Shown here piece after piece: positions 49,335 through 57,267 of a stretch of DNA of 64,000 nucleotides (position 1 is the stretch's first letter; every line of letters begins with the position of its first letter). Source of the stretch: CAWAND01 sp963783335 (lineage in GTDB: Bacteria; Chloroflexota; Anaerolineae; Anaerolineales; E44-bin32); the NCBI GenBank assembly GCA_963783335.1, contig CAWAND010000010.1:1116001-1180000 (forward strand). The letters run 5' to 3'. A program made the translations under genes and the position numbers. The notes under the pieces were generated by a model. That model searched no databases. It was not told the origin of the DNA and saw only the letters and a program-made list of their open reading frames with translations.

Positions 49335-51095
49335 ATGAGCGCCAACATCGAGCCCGATACCCTGCTCGCGATCGACGTCGGCAGCGTGCACACCCGTGCC
49401 AGTCTGTTCGATGTGGTGGAAGGCCGCTATCGTCTTGTGGCCTCTGGCAGGGCACTGTCGACCGCCGGCCCGCCATTGTTTGACGTGCGGGAAGGTGTCC
49501 GCATCGCGCTCGATCAACTGCAAGCTGTCACGGGCAGGAAGATGATCGATGACACCGAGACGCTCATCATGCCGGTCACAGGGGGCGGGATGGGGGTGGA
49601 CATCTGCGTGGCGACCGGATCGGCCGGCCCCACCCTGAAGGCCGTGCTGGTCGGCCTGATGGATGACATTTCGCTCGAGAGCGGCCGCCGGTTGGCCGAA
49701 TCAACCTACCTGACGCTGATCGAAGAAATCGGCCTTACCGACCGCCGTGGGGAGGACGAGAAACTGGACTCGATCCTCAGGGCGAAGCCAGACGTGTTGT
49801 TGGTGGTCGGCGGAACGGACGGCGGCGCGGCAGCCTCTGTTCTTTCGATGGTCGATCTGGTCAGCCTTTCGACGGGATTGATGCCGGACGGCAACCGGCC
49901 GCACGTCGTGTTTGCTGGGAACCGGGCGCTGGCGGCTCACGTGGCCGAACGTTTTACCGAAGCCACACCGGTCGCATTGACGGCCAATATTCGTCCCGAT
50001 CTGGAACAAGAAGATTTGGCGCCGGCTCGTACCAGGCTGGCCGAGGTCTTGTCTGAGTCCCGGGCGAGCAAAGTGGCCGGGTATGACGAACTGGTGCAAT
50101 GGAGCGGCGGCCACATGATGCAGACGGCCGACGCCTTTGGCCGGGTGATTCGCTATCTAAGCCAGGTCTATGACCCCGCCAAGGGTGTGTTGGGGATCGA
50201 CCTGGGAGGCAGCCATACCACGCTGGCGGCTGGCTTTTCAGGTGACCTGAGGCTGAGTGTCCGCTCGGATATGGGCCTGGGAGAGTCTCTTCCTGGTCTC
50301 ATTCAGCACACAAAATTGGAGAGTATCAGCCGCTGGCTGCCAGAGGAGATCTCCGACGCCGACATTCTGAATTATGTCCACAACAAGGCCAACTATCCGG
50401 CGACCATCCCGGCCGAGAAGGATGAACTCTATCTTGAATTCGCCCTTGCCAGAGAGATTATGCGCAGTTCGCTCAAGCTGGCCCGCAGGGGCTGGCCGAG
50501 GAAAGGCAAACTACGAGATTCGATCTTGCTGCCGCCGATGGAGCCCATTTTGGCCGCCGGAGGGATCCTGGCTCGCGCGCCGCATCCTGGCTATGCCGCT
50601 CTGGCTATCCTGGATGCCTTTCAACCCGTGGGGATCACAACCCTTGTCCTGGACCCTCATGGTCTGACGCCTGCTCTAGGAGTCGCCGCCGGACCGGCGC
50701 CAATGGTGAGTGTGCAGGTGTTGAACAGCGGCAATTATGTCAGCTTGGGGACGGTTGTCTCCCCCGTGGGTGGTGGAAAGTTGGGCCGCCCGGCCCTGCG
50801 AGTGCGGTTGGATAAAGAAAGTGAAGGTGAGGGCATGGAAGGGGAGGTCCGCGCCGGCCAGCTGGTCATCCTGCCGCTTGGACTGGGTGAAACCGGCCGC
50901 TTGACGCTGCGTCCCGAAAAGGGCTTCGACGTCGGCTTCGGCGGGCCCGGCAAAGCTGGTGCGCTGCGTGTGTCAGGCGGAATTCTTGGGTTGATTATCG
51001 ACGCACGCGGGCGGCCGTTGCCTTTGCCGCTGGATCCCGAGGCACGGCGCGAGTTGGCCAGCAAGTGGCTCTGGGATATCGGGGTGCGAGAATGA
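49335..51095 (+). CDS. Glutamate mutase L-like actin-fold ATPase
   Basis: Encodes 586 residues. The phosphate-1 motif IDVGSVHT (about 13-20), a VGGTDGG loop near 154-160, phosphate-2-like GIDLGGSHTT (about 290-299) and an ILAAGGIL adenosine-like motif near 405 identify an ASKHA (actin/Hsp70/sugar-kinase) ATPase of the MutL family named after clostridial glutamate mutase operons. No mutase subunits (MutS/MutE) are near, so the role here is probably different. It lies 9 bases after the membrane protein. Confidence 0.75.
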   Translation: MSANIEPDTLLAIDVGSVHTRASLFDVVEGRYRLVASGRALSTAGPPLFDVREGVRIALDQLQAVTGRKMIDDTETLIMPVTGGGMGVDICVATGSAGPTLKAVLVGLMDDISLESGRRLAESTYLTLIEEIGLTDRRGEDEKLDSILRAKPDVLLVVGGTDGGAAASVLSMVDLVSLSTGLMPDGNRPHVVFAGNRALAAHVAERFTEATPVALTANIRPDLEQEDLAPARTRLAEVLSESRASKVAGYDELVQWSGGHMMQTADAFGRVIRYLSQVYDPAKGVLGIDLGGSHTTLAAGFSGDLRLSVRSDMGLGESLPGLIQHTKLESISRWLPEEISDADILNYVHNKANYPATIPAEKDELYLEFALAREIMRSSLKLARRGWPRKGKLRDSILLPPMEPILAAGGILARAPHPGYAALAILDAFQPVGITTLVLDPHGLTPALGVAAGPAPMVSVQVLNSGNYVSLGTVVSPVGGGKLGRPALRVRLDKESEGEGMEGEVRAGQLVILPLGLGETGRLTLRPEKGFDVGFGGPGKAGALRVSGGILGLIIDARGRPLPLPLDPEARRELASKWLWDIGVRE

Positions 51096-51136
51096 CGCAT
51101 TTGGCATCGTTCTTGCATCATTGGGCCTGAGGCTAT

Positions 51137-52204
51137 ATGGCGATTACATATCTTCCCCCTGTGCGGCACGTCCTGCCGCTAACCACGGTACGCCGAACGC
51201 GGGAACTTCCCGCAGCCGGCGCGGTCACGGTGCGCGTCAACGAAAAGGTCCAGGCCCAAGACGTTCTGGGTGAGGCCGAGGTGGCCCCCAGGCACTTCTT
51301 CCTGGATTTGGCTCGTGGCCTGGGTGTGTCCGAACTTCAGGTTCAGAAGTATCTGGTTAAACAAGCGGGAGACCTGGTGAACGCCGACGAGATCATCGCT
51401 GGCCCTGCCGGCGTGGCCAGGCGCACTGTCCGTGCGCCTTCGGATGGCCGGATCATCAGCTTCACTGGCGGCAAGGTCCTGTTCCAATCACGCGGCCGGA
51501 TGGTCGAAGTCAAGGCCGGATTCCCGGGCTTGGTCATTGCCACCGACGGTGTGCAGCGGATCACACTCGAGACCACGGGTGCCCTTATTCAGGGCGTTTG
51601 GGGGAACGGTAAGCAGGACTATGGCCTGATGCGCATGGTGGGCGATGGCCCTCGAAGCCGTCTACAGACGCGATTGATGGACATTCAACTGCGCGGAGCC
51701 GTGATTGTTGCTGGCCAGTGCGACCACCCGGCACCTCTCCATCAAGCCGGAGAGCTGTCCCTGCGAGGCCTTATCTTGGGGGGCATGGCTGCCGCTTTGA
51801 TCCCCATGGCACGGCGCCTTCCTTACCCGATTGTCGTCCTGGGCGGCTTTGGGGATTTCCCCATTAGCGCGCCGATCTTCAACCTGCTGGCGAGCAACGC
51901 CGGCCGTGAAGTTGCCGTTGAAGGAAGAACGCCTTCATCGTATGAGATCTATCGGCCGGAAGTCATTATTCCGCTCCCATCGGATCGGAGCGTTGATTTG
52001 CCAGAAGACGTGATCCCGCTTGGCCCAGGTGTGCGCGTGCGTATCTTACGAGCTCCCTTGCAAGGGGTTGTCGGCGAAGTGCGCGAAATCTTGCCCAGAG
52101 CCGAAGAAATGCCTAGCGGAATGCTCGCCCGAAGTGCCGTCGTGTCGATTGAGGGATCGGCACCAGCCAGGGTCCCCCTGGCAAACCTGGAAGTGTTGGG
52201 CTAA
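51137..52204 (+). CDS. Conserved-looking protein of the envelope cluster, beta-rich
   Basis: Encodes 355 residues without a signal peptide. The N-terminal half shows paired beta-hairpins like a barrel-sandwich domain (APSDGRIISFTGGKVLF near 99-115); the middle is hydrophobic and may be membrane-associated (GGMAAALIPMARRLPYPIVVLGGFG in pieces); the C-terminus carries a KOW-like segment (RAPLQGVVGEVREILPR). I know no function. Its consistent order after the MutL-like gene suggests the two proteins work together. Confidence 0.6.
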   Translation: MAITYLPPVRHVLPLTTVRRTRELPAAGAVTVRVNEKVQAQDVLGEAEVAPRHFFLDLARGLGVSELQVQKYLVKQAGDLVNADEIIAGPAGVARRTVRAPSDGRIISFTGGKVLFQSRGRMVEVKAGFPGLVIATDGVQRITLETTGALIQGVWGNGKQDYGLMRMVGDGPRSRLQTRLMDIQLRGAVIVAGQCDHPAPLHQAGELSLRGLILGGMAAALIPMARRLPYPIVVLGGFGDFPISAPIFNLLASNAGREVAVEGRTPSSYEIYRPEVIIPLPSDRSVDLPEDVIPLGPGVRVRILRAPLQGVVGEVREILPRAEEMPSGMLARSAVVSIEGSAPARVPLANLEVLG

Positions 52205-52259
52205 ACAGCAGCGTCGCCCGGAGAATTGACATCCGGCTGAAGCGCGAGGAGAGAAGACC

Positions 52260-52805
52260 ATGGCAGAAGATTTCGAAGTCGGTGGCCCCCTGCCCGAGGA
52301 ATCATCCAATCGGACGTTTCTGATCGCAGCAGCCGGAATCGGCGGCCTGCTCGTCCTGAGCATGATCTGTCTGGGGGTGTATGCGCTTGTCCTGGCGCCG
52401 CGTCAGCAGCAGGCGCGGGTGGAGCAGGCGACCCAAATCGTGCTCCAGAACACGCAGGTGGCCCAGTCTCTAACGCAGACTGCCGCCGCCGGCCGGGCAA
52501 CCCAAACCCCCACGCCGTCGGAGACACCCGTGCCAAACACGCCCACGGCGACCGCCACGCAGGTGGTGGTCATTCCGACCGACACACCCTTCACGACATT
52601 TGGCACCTCCGCGCCGCTGACGTCGACCGCCGCCGCACAGCAAACTCTTGACGCAGCGCAGCAGACGACCCCGACGGCGACGCCGACCGCTTTGCCCGCC
52701 ACGGGTTTTGCCGACGAGGCCGGATTGCCCACATTGTTCCTGCTCGCCCTTGGCCTGCTGGCAGTCGTTATCGTCGCTCGAGGCATACGAACCAGAACGT
52801 CCTGA
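52260..52805 (+). CDS. LPXTG-like surface protein, last gene of the cluster
   Basis: Encodes 181 residues: a membrane segment near the N-terminus (about 20-46), a coiled stretch (AEQ-rich, 50-80), a Thr/Pro-rich spacer (80-140) and a C-terminal sorting-like signal LPATG (145-149), hydrophobic segment (156-174) and a short basic tail. The last three elements are the classical sortase recognition order. No sortase gene is in the window. GAGGAGAG precedes the ATG. Transcription probably ends at the hairpin at 52841. Confidence 0.65.
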   Translation: MAEDFEVGGPLPEESSNRTFLIAAAGIGGLLVLSMICLGVYALVLAPRQQQARVEQATQIVLQNTQVAQSLTQTAAAGRATQTPTPSETPVPNTPTATATQVVVIPTDTPFTTFGTSAPLTSTAAAQQTLDAAQQTTPTATPTALPATGFADEAGLPTLFLLALGLLAVVIVARGIRTRTS

Positions 52806-52840
52806 ATTCGATCTTCTCGCGCGATCCGCACAGGACCTTT

Positions 52841-52872
52841 ACCGCAGGGCCAGATGGTTTTGGCCCTGCGGT
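52841..52872 (+). terminator. Terminator-like hairpin at the end of the envelope cluster
   Basis: Perfect 12-bp stem ACCGCAGGGCCA/TGGCCCTGCGGT with loop GATGGTTT, 35 bases past the last stop; only a weak T-rich tail. Confidence 0.65.
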
Positions 52873-52879
52873 TGCCTTG

Positions 52880-52888
52880 TGGGATAAT
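52880..52888 (+). promoter_or_regulatory. Extended -10 promoter of the AAA/winged-helix gene
   Basis: TGGGATAAT, just downstream of the terminator hairpin and 40 bases before the chosen start. Confidence 0.45.
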
Positions 52889-52928
52889 GGCGCCGCACCG
52901 GTTGGCTTTGTTCCCAAAGGATGATCCA

Positions 52929-54269
52929 TTGGCTCCCAAATCTGCTTCTCAGGCCTGGGCAGAGCTCCCCTTCCCCAATTTGGCGCGCCAGGTGCTTGAA
53001 GACCTGGCGGCGGGCCGTTGTGCGGCCGTAGTGGGGCTCAGCAACACCGGCAAGTCGACTTTTATGCGCGGCCTGGCCACGGCACCTGCTCAATCTGCGT
53101 ACGAAACGGTGCGCGGGCGGCCGGGCCGTCTGCTGTACGTGGACTGCAATCGGGCCGTGGCCATTTCGGTGCAGGCCTTCTATGAGGTGGTGTTGCGATC
53201 GTTGTTGGAAGCGCTGGTGGAGGATGCCTCACCGGAGCTGTACGATCGGCTGCGGGCCTACCATGCTTCGATCACGGAAGCCGGGAATGAGTTTGGCGCT
53301 TCCCTCTCCTTCAACCTCGCGTTGAGCGACTTGTGTCAGGAACTTGGGAGCGATCTCTGTTTGCTGGTAGATGAATTTGATGAGATCTACACTGCCCTGG
53401 AAGACCGGGCGCTTCTAAATATGCGCGCCTTGCGGGATCGATTCCCCGACCGGCTGTTGTTTGTCACGGCGACCGTGCGGCGGCTGCCGGGACTGAGGGG
53501 GCGGGTGGTGGAGGATGAGTTTGCCGAGATGTTCTCCCAGTCAACGCATGTGCTGCCCGGCCTGACAAGGGATGATGTCGATCCGATCCTGGCCGCCATG
53601 GGCATCGAACTCACCGGCTCTCAACCCGAAATCTCCTACGAACTCTCTGGGGGTCATCCCGGCCTCCTGATCGCCGTGGCGCAGGCACTGTCTGGGACGG
53701 ACACCGAAGATCTACAAATGGGGTTGACCCTCGTCAGCCGTGAGCCGCAGCCCCGGGCGGAGTGCCTGAAGATTTGGAATCAACTTAGTGAAGAAGAGCG
53801 CGGTTGGCTGGCGACGTTGGTCACGCAGGCCGAGAGCCGGCTCCCAGCACCGCAAATGGGTCAGCTTGAGAGCCTAGGTCTGGTGCACAAGGGAGAAGTC
53901 TTCTCGCCCGTGCTGGCAGGCTTTGTGGGACGGCGATCCCGCGCACCCGGTGTCGGAGATCAGGGGATCCACCTTGATCCGGATTCGGGCGATGTGTGGG
54001 TGGACGGTGTGCGGATTCCGGTGCTCACCGACCTTGAATACCGGCTGATGGCTCTGCTGGATGAGCGACGAGACAAGGTCACAGACAAATACAAGATCGT
54101 GACCACGGTTTGGGGAGAGGACTACTTGGGGGACGTCGACGATGCACGCGTCGAAAAACTTGTCAGCCGGTTGAGGGGAAAGATAGAAAGCGATCCGTCG
54201 AATCCGCGCTATTTGGTGACCCTGAGAGGGCGGGGTTACAAACTCCTGACCCGACCCAAGAAGGGCTGA
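52929..54269 (+). CDS. ATPase-winged-helix regulator (AAA/STAND-like with OmpR-type DNA-binding domain)
   Basis: Encodes about 446 residues. The N-terminal P-loop ATPase has Walker A GLSNTGKS (about 36-43) and Walker B LCLLVDEFDE (about 143-152), like the ATPase_2/AAA_16 group; a central helical part follows; the last 100 residues form an OmpR/PhoB-type winged helix (VRIPVLTDLEYRLMALL through KIESDPSNPRYL). The architecture suggests a nucleotide-controlled transcription factor. TTG at 52929 has AAAGGA 8 bases upstream; in-frame ATG at 52887 lies inside the -10 box. It is not in the cluster but directly follows it. Confidence 0.75.
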   Translation: MAPKSASQAWAELPFPNLARQVLEDLAAGRCAAVVGLSNTGKSTFMRGLATAPAQSAYETVRGRPGRLLYVDCNRAVAISVQAFYEVVLRSLLEALVEDASPELYDRLRAYHASITEAGNEFGASLSFNLALSDLCQELGSDLCLLVDEFDEIYTALEDRALLNMRALRDRFPDRLLFVTATVRRLPGLRGRVVEDEFAEMFSQSTHVLPGLTRDDVDPILAAMGIELTGSQPEISYELSGGHPGLLIAVAQALSGTDTEDLQMGLTLVSREPQPRAECLKIWNQLSEEERGWLATLVTQAESRLPAPQMGQLESLGLVHKGEVFSPVLAGFVGRRSRAPGVGDQGIHLDPDSGDVWVDGVRIPVLTDLEYRLMALLDERRDKVTDKYKIVTTVWGEDYLGDVDDARVEKLVSRLRGKIESDPSNPRYLVTLRGRGYKLLTRPKKG

Positions 54270-54274
54270 AGATT

Positions 54275-55729
54275 CTAAGAGGAGGCGATGGCAGCGCCGT
54301 ACGCCATCAGCGCCTCCGTGCGCTCGGGTTGGAGCGCCTCAGCGTAGATCCGCAGGACGGGCTCCGTGCCGGAGGGACGGATCAGAAGCCACGAGTCATC
54401 ATCCAGGATGTACTTAACCCCATCGCTGTTCTCGACCATGGCAACTTTGATCCCGTCAATGGTCGCCGGAGCGTCCTGTGTCAATCTGGCGACCATCTTC
54501 GATTTGATGATGGGATGGGACAGACGTTGGTCGAGGCGAGCGTAGTGCGACGGGCCCACCTCCTCTAGGAGCTCGGCCACCAACTGGTCCAAGCTCTTGC
54601 CCGTCTTGGCGACCATCTCAAGCACCAGCAGCCCCATCAATACGCCATCCCCTTCGGGGATATGGCCCTGGAACGACATGCCTCCAGATTCTTCGCCACC
54701 GATCAGCACATCACCCCGCAGCATGTGGTCGGCGATATGGTTGAACCCCACCGGTGTCTCAATCACCTCCAGCCCGTAGCGCTCGGCCAGCCGATTGACC
54801 ATGCGTGTCGTGGACACGGTCTTGACGATCTTGCCGCTCAGCCCACGCGTTTCAACCAGGTACTTGACCGAAAGGGCCATAATCCGGTGGGGGTCCACAA
54901 ATTGGCCCCGGCCGTCCATCGCCCCGATCCGATCTGCATCGCCGTCGGTGGCCACGCCCAACTGCCCATGGCCAGCTGCGATGGCGCCCGCCAGCGCCCC
55001 CAGATATTGGGCAATCGGTTCAGGATGGATGCCGCCAAAACCGGGATTCATCTCGCCGCGCACTTCAAACACTTCGCAGCCGGTACCCTGAAGGATGCCC
55101 TTGATTTGGCCGCGCCCAGAGCCGAACATCGAGTCGACCACCAGATGCTGCGGGTTCTCGGCGATGGCCTCAAAGTCGATCAAGCTGCGAAGGTGGGCGT
55201 AGTAATCGGGCGTGGGGTTGAAGCGCTGGATGAGGCCGGCTTCCTTTGCCCGATCGTAGTCCATCAAGTTGGGGCCGCGCCCGCGCAATTCGTTATCGTT
55301 GAGGTAGACCTCGACCCGGCGGCATTGTTCAGGTGAGGCGGCGCCGCCGTAGGCGATCTTCAGCTTGACGCCGTTGTAGCGGGGCGCGTTGTGAGAGGCG
55401 GTGATCATGATCCCGGCCACCGCATTAAGGTGTCGCACCGCGTGGCTGATGGCGGGAGTCGGCGCATCGGCGGTGGTCAAATGGACCGTGTAACCGTTGG
55501 CCGCCAGCACGCGGGCTGCTTCCACAGCGTAGCGATCGGACAGGAAACGCGTGTCAAACCCAACCACCATGCATTTCGGGTCGGGTTCGGCCAAGTCGCC
55601 GGCGCCGTTAAGCCACTCTTCCGCCGCGACCGCGTCGGCGATGGCCTGGGTCACCAGACGCAAGTTGTGGAAGGTGAATGTGTCGGAGATAACGCCTCGC
55701 CAGCCATCAGTGCCAAAGTGGATTGTCAT
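54275..55729 (-). CDS. Phosphoglucomutase/phosphomannomutase family protein
   Basis: Encodes 484 residues of the alpha-D-phosphohexomutase family. The catalytic phosphoserine is in TASHN (S112), the metal loop is DGDADR (262-267), the sugar-binding loop is GGEESGG (344-350) and the phosphate loop is RPSGTEP (451-457). It moves phosphate between carbons 6 and 1 of a hexose; glucose or mannose (or glucosamine as GlmM) cannot be separated by eye. The stop is 5 bases from the convergent regulator stop. A perfect palindrome lies about 180 bases upstream. Confidence 0.92.
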   Translation of the reverse strand: MTIHFGTDGWRGVISDTFTFHNLRLVTQAIADAVAAEEWLNGAGDLAEPDPKCMVVGFDTRFLSDRYAVEAARVLAANGYTVHLTTADAPTPAISHAVRHLNAVAGIMITASHNAPRYNGVKLKIAYGGAASPEQCRRVEVYLNDNELRGRGPNLMDYDRAKEAGLIQRFNPTPDYYAHLRSLIDFEAIAENPQHLVVDSMFGSGRGQIKGILQGTGCEVFEVRGEMNPGFGGIHPEPIAQYLGALAGAIAAGHGQLGVATDGDADRIGAMDGRGQFVDPHRIMALSVKYLVETRGLSGKIVKTVSTTRMVNRLAERYGLEVIETPVGFNHIADHMLRGDVLIGGEESGGMSFQGHIPEGDGVLMGLLVLEMVAKTGKSLDQLVAELLEEVGPSHYARLDQRLSHPIIKSKMVARLTQDAPATIDGIKVAMVENSDGVKYILDDDSWLLIRPSGTEPVLRIYAEALQPERTEALMAYGAAIASS

Positions 55730-55907
55730 AGGTCTGCTCGGGCGAACGCCTTTCCTTGACAGATAGGATCAAATTCGGGGGAAACCGCGGTCTGGGCCGA
55801 TGAAAGTCATCGCTGGTCACCGGACGCACAGCGGGGCCGCGGGCGAACGGGATTCTAGCAGGCGCCCAAGGCGCCGTCAACCTGAGCCCGCCAGGTTTGC
55901 TTTCTGC

Positions 55908-55925
55908 TTGTGAAGAAATTCACAA
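55908..55925. promoter_or_regulatory. Rex/CRP-type palindrome (copy 7, perfect)
   Basis: TTGTGAAGAAATTCACAA has perfect half sites. It is 13 bases past the stop of the solute-binding protein and about 180 bases upstream of the hexomutase start, both on the minus strand. Confidence 0.55.
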
Positions 55926-55938
55926 CCCGTGTTTGGGG

Positions 55939-57210
55939 TCAGGGGTTCTGGACGGCCCCAGCGGCCTTGAGGGCCGCCGAATTTGGCGTGCCTCCGCCAA
56001 CGAGGACGGTCTGGACGGCGGAGAGCAGCGGCGGGCCGAAGGTGGCGGTCTGCTCCGCACCCGGCGCAAGAATGGAGACGCTGGCCAGTCGGTTCACGGC
56101 CGCGCGATCGGCATCGGATGTCCAAGCGTTCAGGGCCGATGTCGTGGGCGGCATCATCCCCAGGGCTTCGGTCCAAGGGCCGAGAAAGGCCGGCTGGCTC
56201 AAGAAAGCCAGCAATTCCTTAACCAGTTCTTGTTGGTCGGGATCGGTGGCGGCGACGCTCCATGACCACGGATAGGCATAGGCTATGCCCTCACCCCCCT
56301 GCGTGGGCAGGGGAATGACGGATAGATTGTCGCGATTGTGGGCCAGAAGGTAGGTTTGCAGGGGCACCACGGCGGCGTCAACCCGCCGATCGCGCAGGGC
56401 CTGCCAGGAGTCATCCAGGGTCGTGACTTGGGGTGCCGAGGGGGGCAAGTAGCCGGTCCGGTCGGCGGAGGCAAAGAAGGCCAACACCCTCGCCAGCGTT
56501 GTGGGATCGAGGCTGGGCTGCCCGTCATCGCCGATCAACGGCCCCTGCATGGCCTGGTAGAGCGCCAAGGTCACACTGGCCTGCGGATCGCCCAGCGGGA
56601 GCATGAATAGATGCGCCGCATCCAGCAAGGACTGCAGCGACAGTGGGGGTGTTTCAAAACGATCCGTGCGGTAGGCGAAAGCCAGGGCGTCGCTGGCAAA
56701 CGGGAGGCCGAAGTAGCTCTGGTCTTCATCCGAGACTTGAATGGCAAACGGCAGCCATTCCGGTGGGCTAGGGGCCGGGGCAATGTCACCCATGGGCACG
56801 ATCAGGCCCTTGACGATGGCGGTGTTGAGGGTGATCGGATCCAAGGCGATGAGATCCGGGACCGCATCAGGGGCTGCCACCCGCGCGGCCGAAAGCGTTT
56901 CGAGCAGGCCGGCGGGGCCGGAGCGATCCTTGACGCGCACGTCCAGGGAGAGGCCGGGGTGGCTGTCGCGAAAGGCTTGAAGCCGTTCGGCAAACATGGC
57001 GCCGGAGGGTGATTCGGTGTCCGGCGCGAGCTTGGGCGGTACCCACAGCGTCAAACCCCTCGGGCGGGTGGAGAGGTTGGGCGTGGGGCTGGCGCTGACC
57101 GCGGTCGGCGGTGGGCTGGAAGGGGTGGCGGTTGGCGCCGGATTGGGGGCGCCGCACCCACTCAACGCCAGGACCAGCAGGGCCAGGGGAAGACCGGGAA
57201 AGGACTTCAT
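55939..57210 (-). CDS. Extracellular solute-binding lipoprotein (sugar-type)
   Basis: Encodes 423 residues. Signal peptide with lipobox LSGC (C19), then a Pro/Ser/Thr-rich stretch and a two-lobe binding domain of the extracellular solute-binding protein family 1 type (LIALDPITL, YFGLPFASDALAFAYRTD near 165-182, YAYPWSWSVAA). Typical ligands are sugars or oligosaccharides; no permease or ATPase genes are adjacent, so this is an orphan subunit. The extended -10 TGCTATAAT ends 8 bases before the ATG (leaderless). Confidence 0.85.
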   Translation of the reverse strand: MKSFPGLPLALLVLALSGCGAPNPAPTATPSSPPPTAVSASPTPNLSTRPRGLTLWVPPKLAPDTESPSGAMFAERLQAFRDSHPGLSLDVRVKDRSGPAGLLETLSAARVAAPDAVPDLIALDPITLNTAIVKGLIVPMGDIAPAPSPPEWLPFAIQVSDEDQSYFGLPFASDALAFAYRTDRFETPPLSLQSLLDAAHLFMLPLGDPQASVTLALYQAMQGPLIGDDGQPSLDPTTLARVLAFFASADRTGYLPPSAPQVTTLDDSWQALRDRRVDAAVVPLQTYLLAHNRDNLSVIPLPTQGGEGIAYAYPWSWSVAATDPDQQELVKELLAFLSQPAFLGPWTEALGMMPPTTSALNAWTSDADRAAVNRLASVSILAPGAEQTATFGPPLLSAVQTVLVGGGTPNSAALKAAGAVQNP

Positions 57211-57218
57211 AGACGGCG

Positions 57219-57227
57219 ATTATAGCA
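57219..57227 (-). promoter_or_regulatory. Extended -10 promoter of the solute-binding protein (leaderless)
   Basis: TGCTATAAT, perfect extended -10 box, 8 bases before the ATG on the minus strand. It is divergent from a similar box for uvrC. Confidence 0.65.
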
Positions 57228-57249
57228 TCCGAGGCGGGCCAGCTCGCTG

Positions 57250-57258
57250 TGCTAAAAT
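57250..57258 (+). promoter_or_regulatory. Extended -10 promoter of uvrC (leaderless)
   Basis: TGCTAAAAT ends 9 bases before the uvrC ATG. The two divergent boxes are 22 bases apart, so their polymerase footprints overlap. Confidence 0.55.
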
Positions 57259-57267
57259 GCCGAGGCT

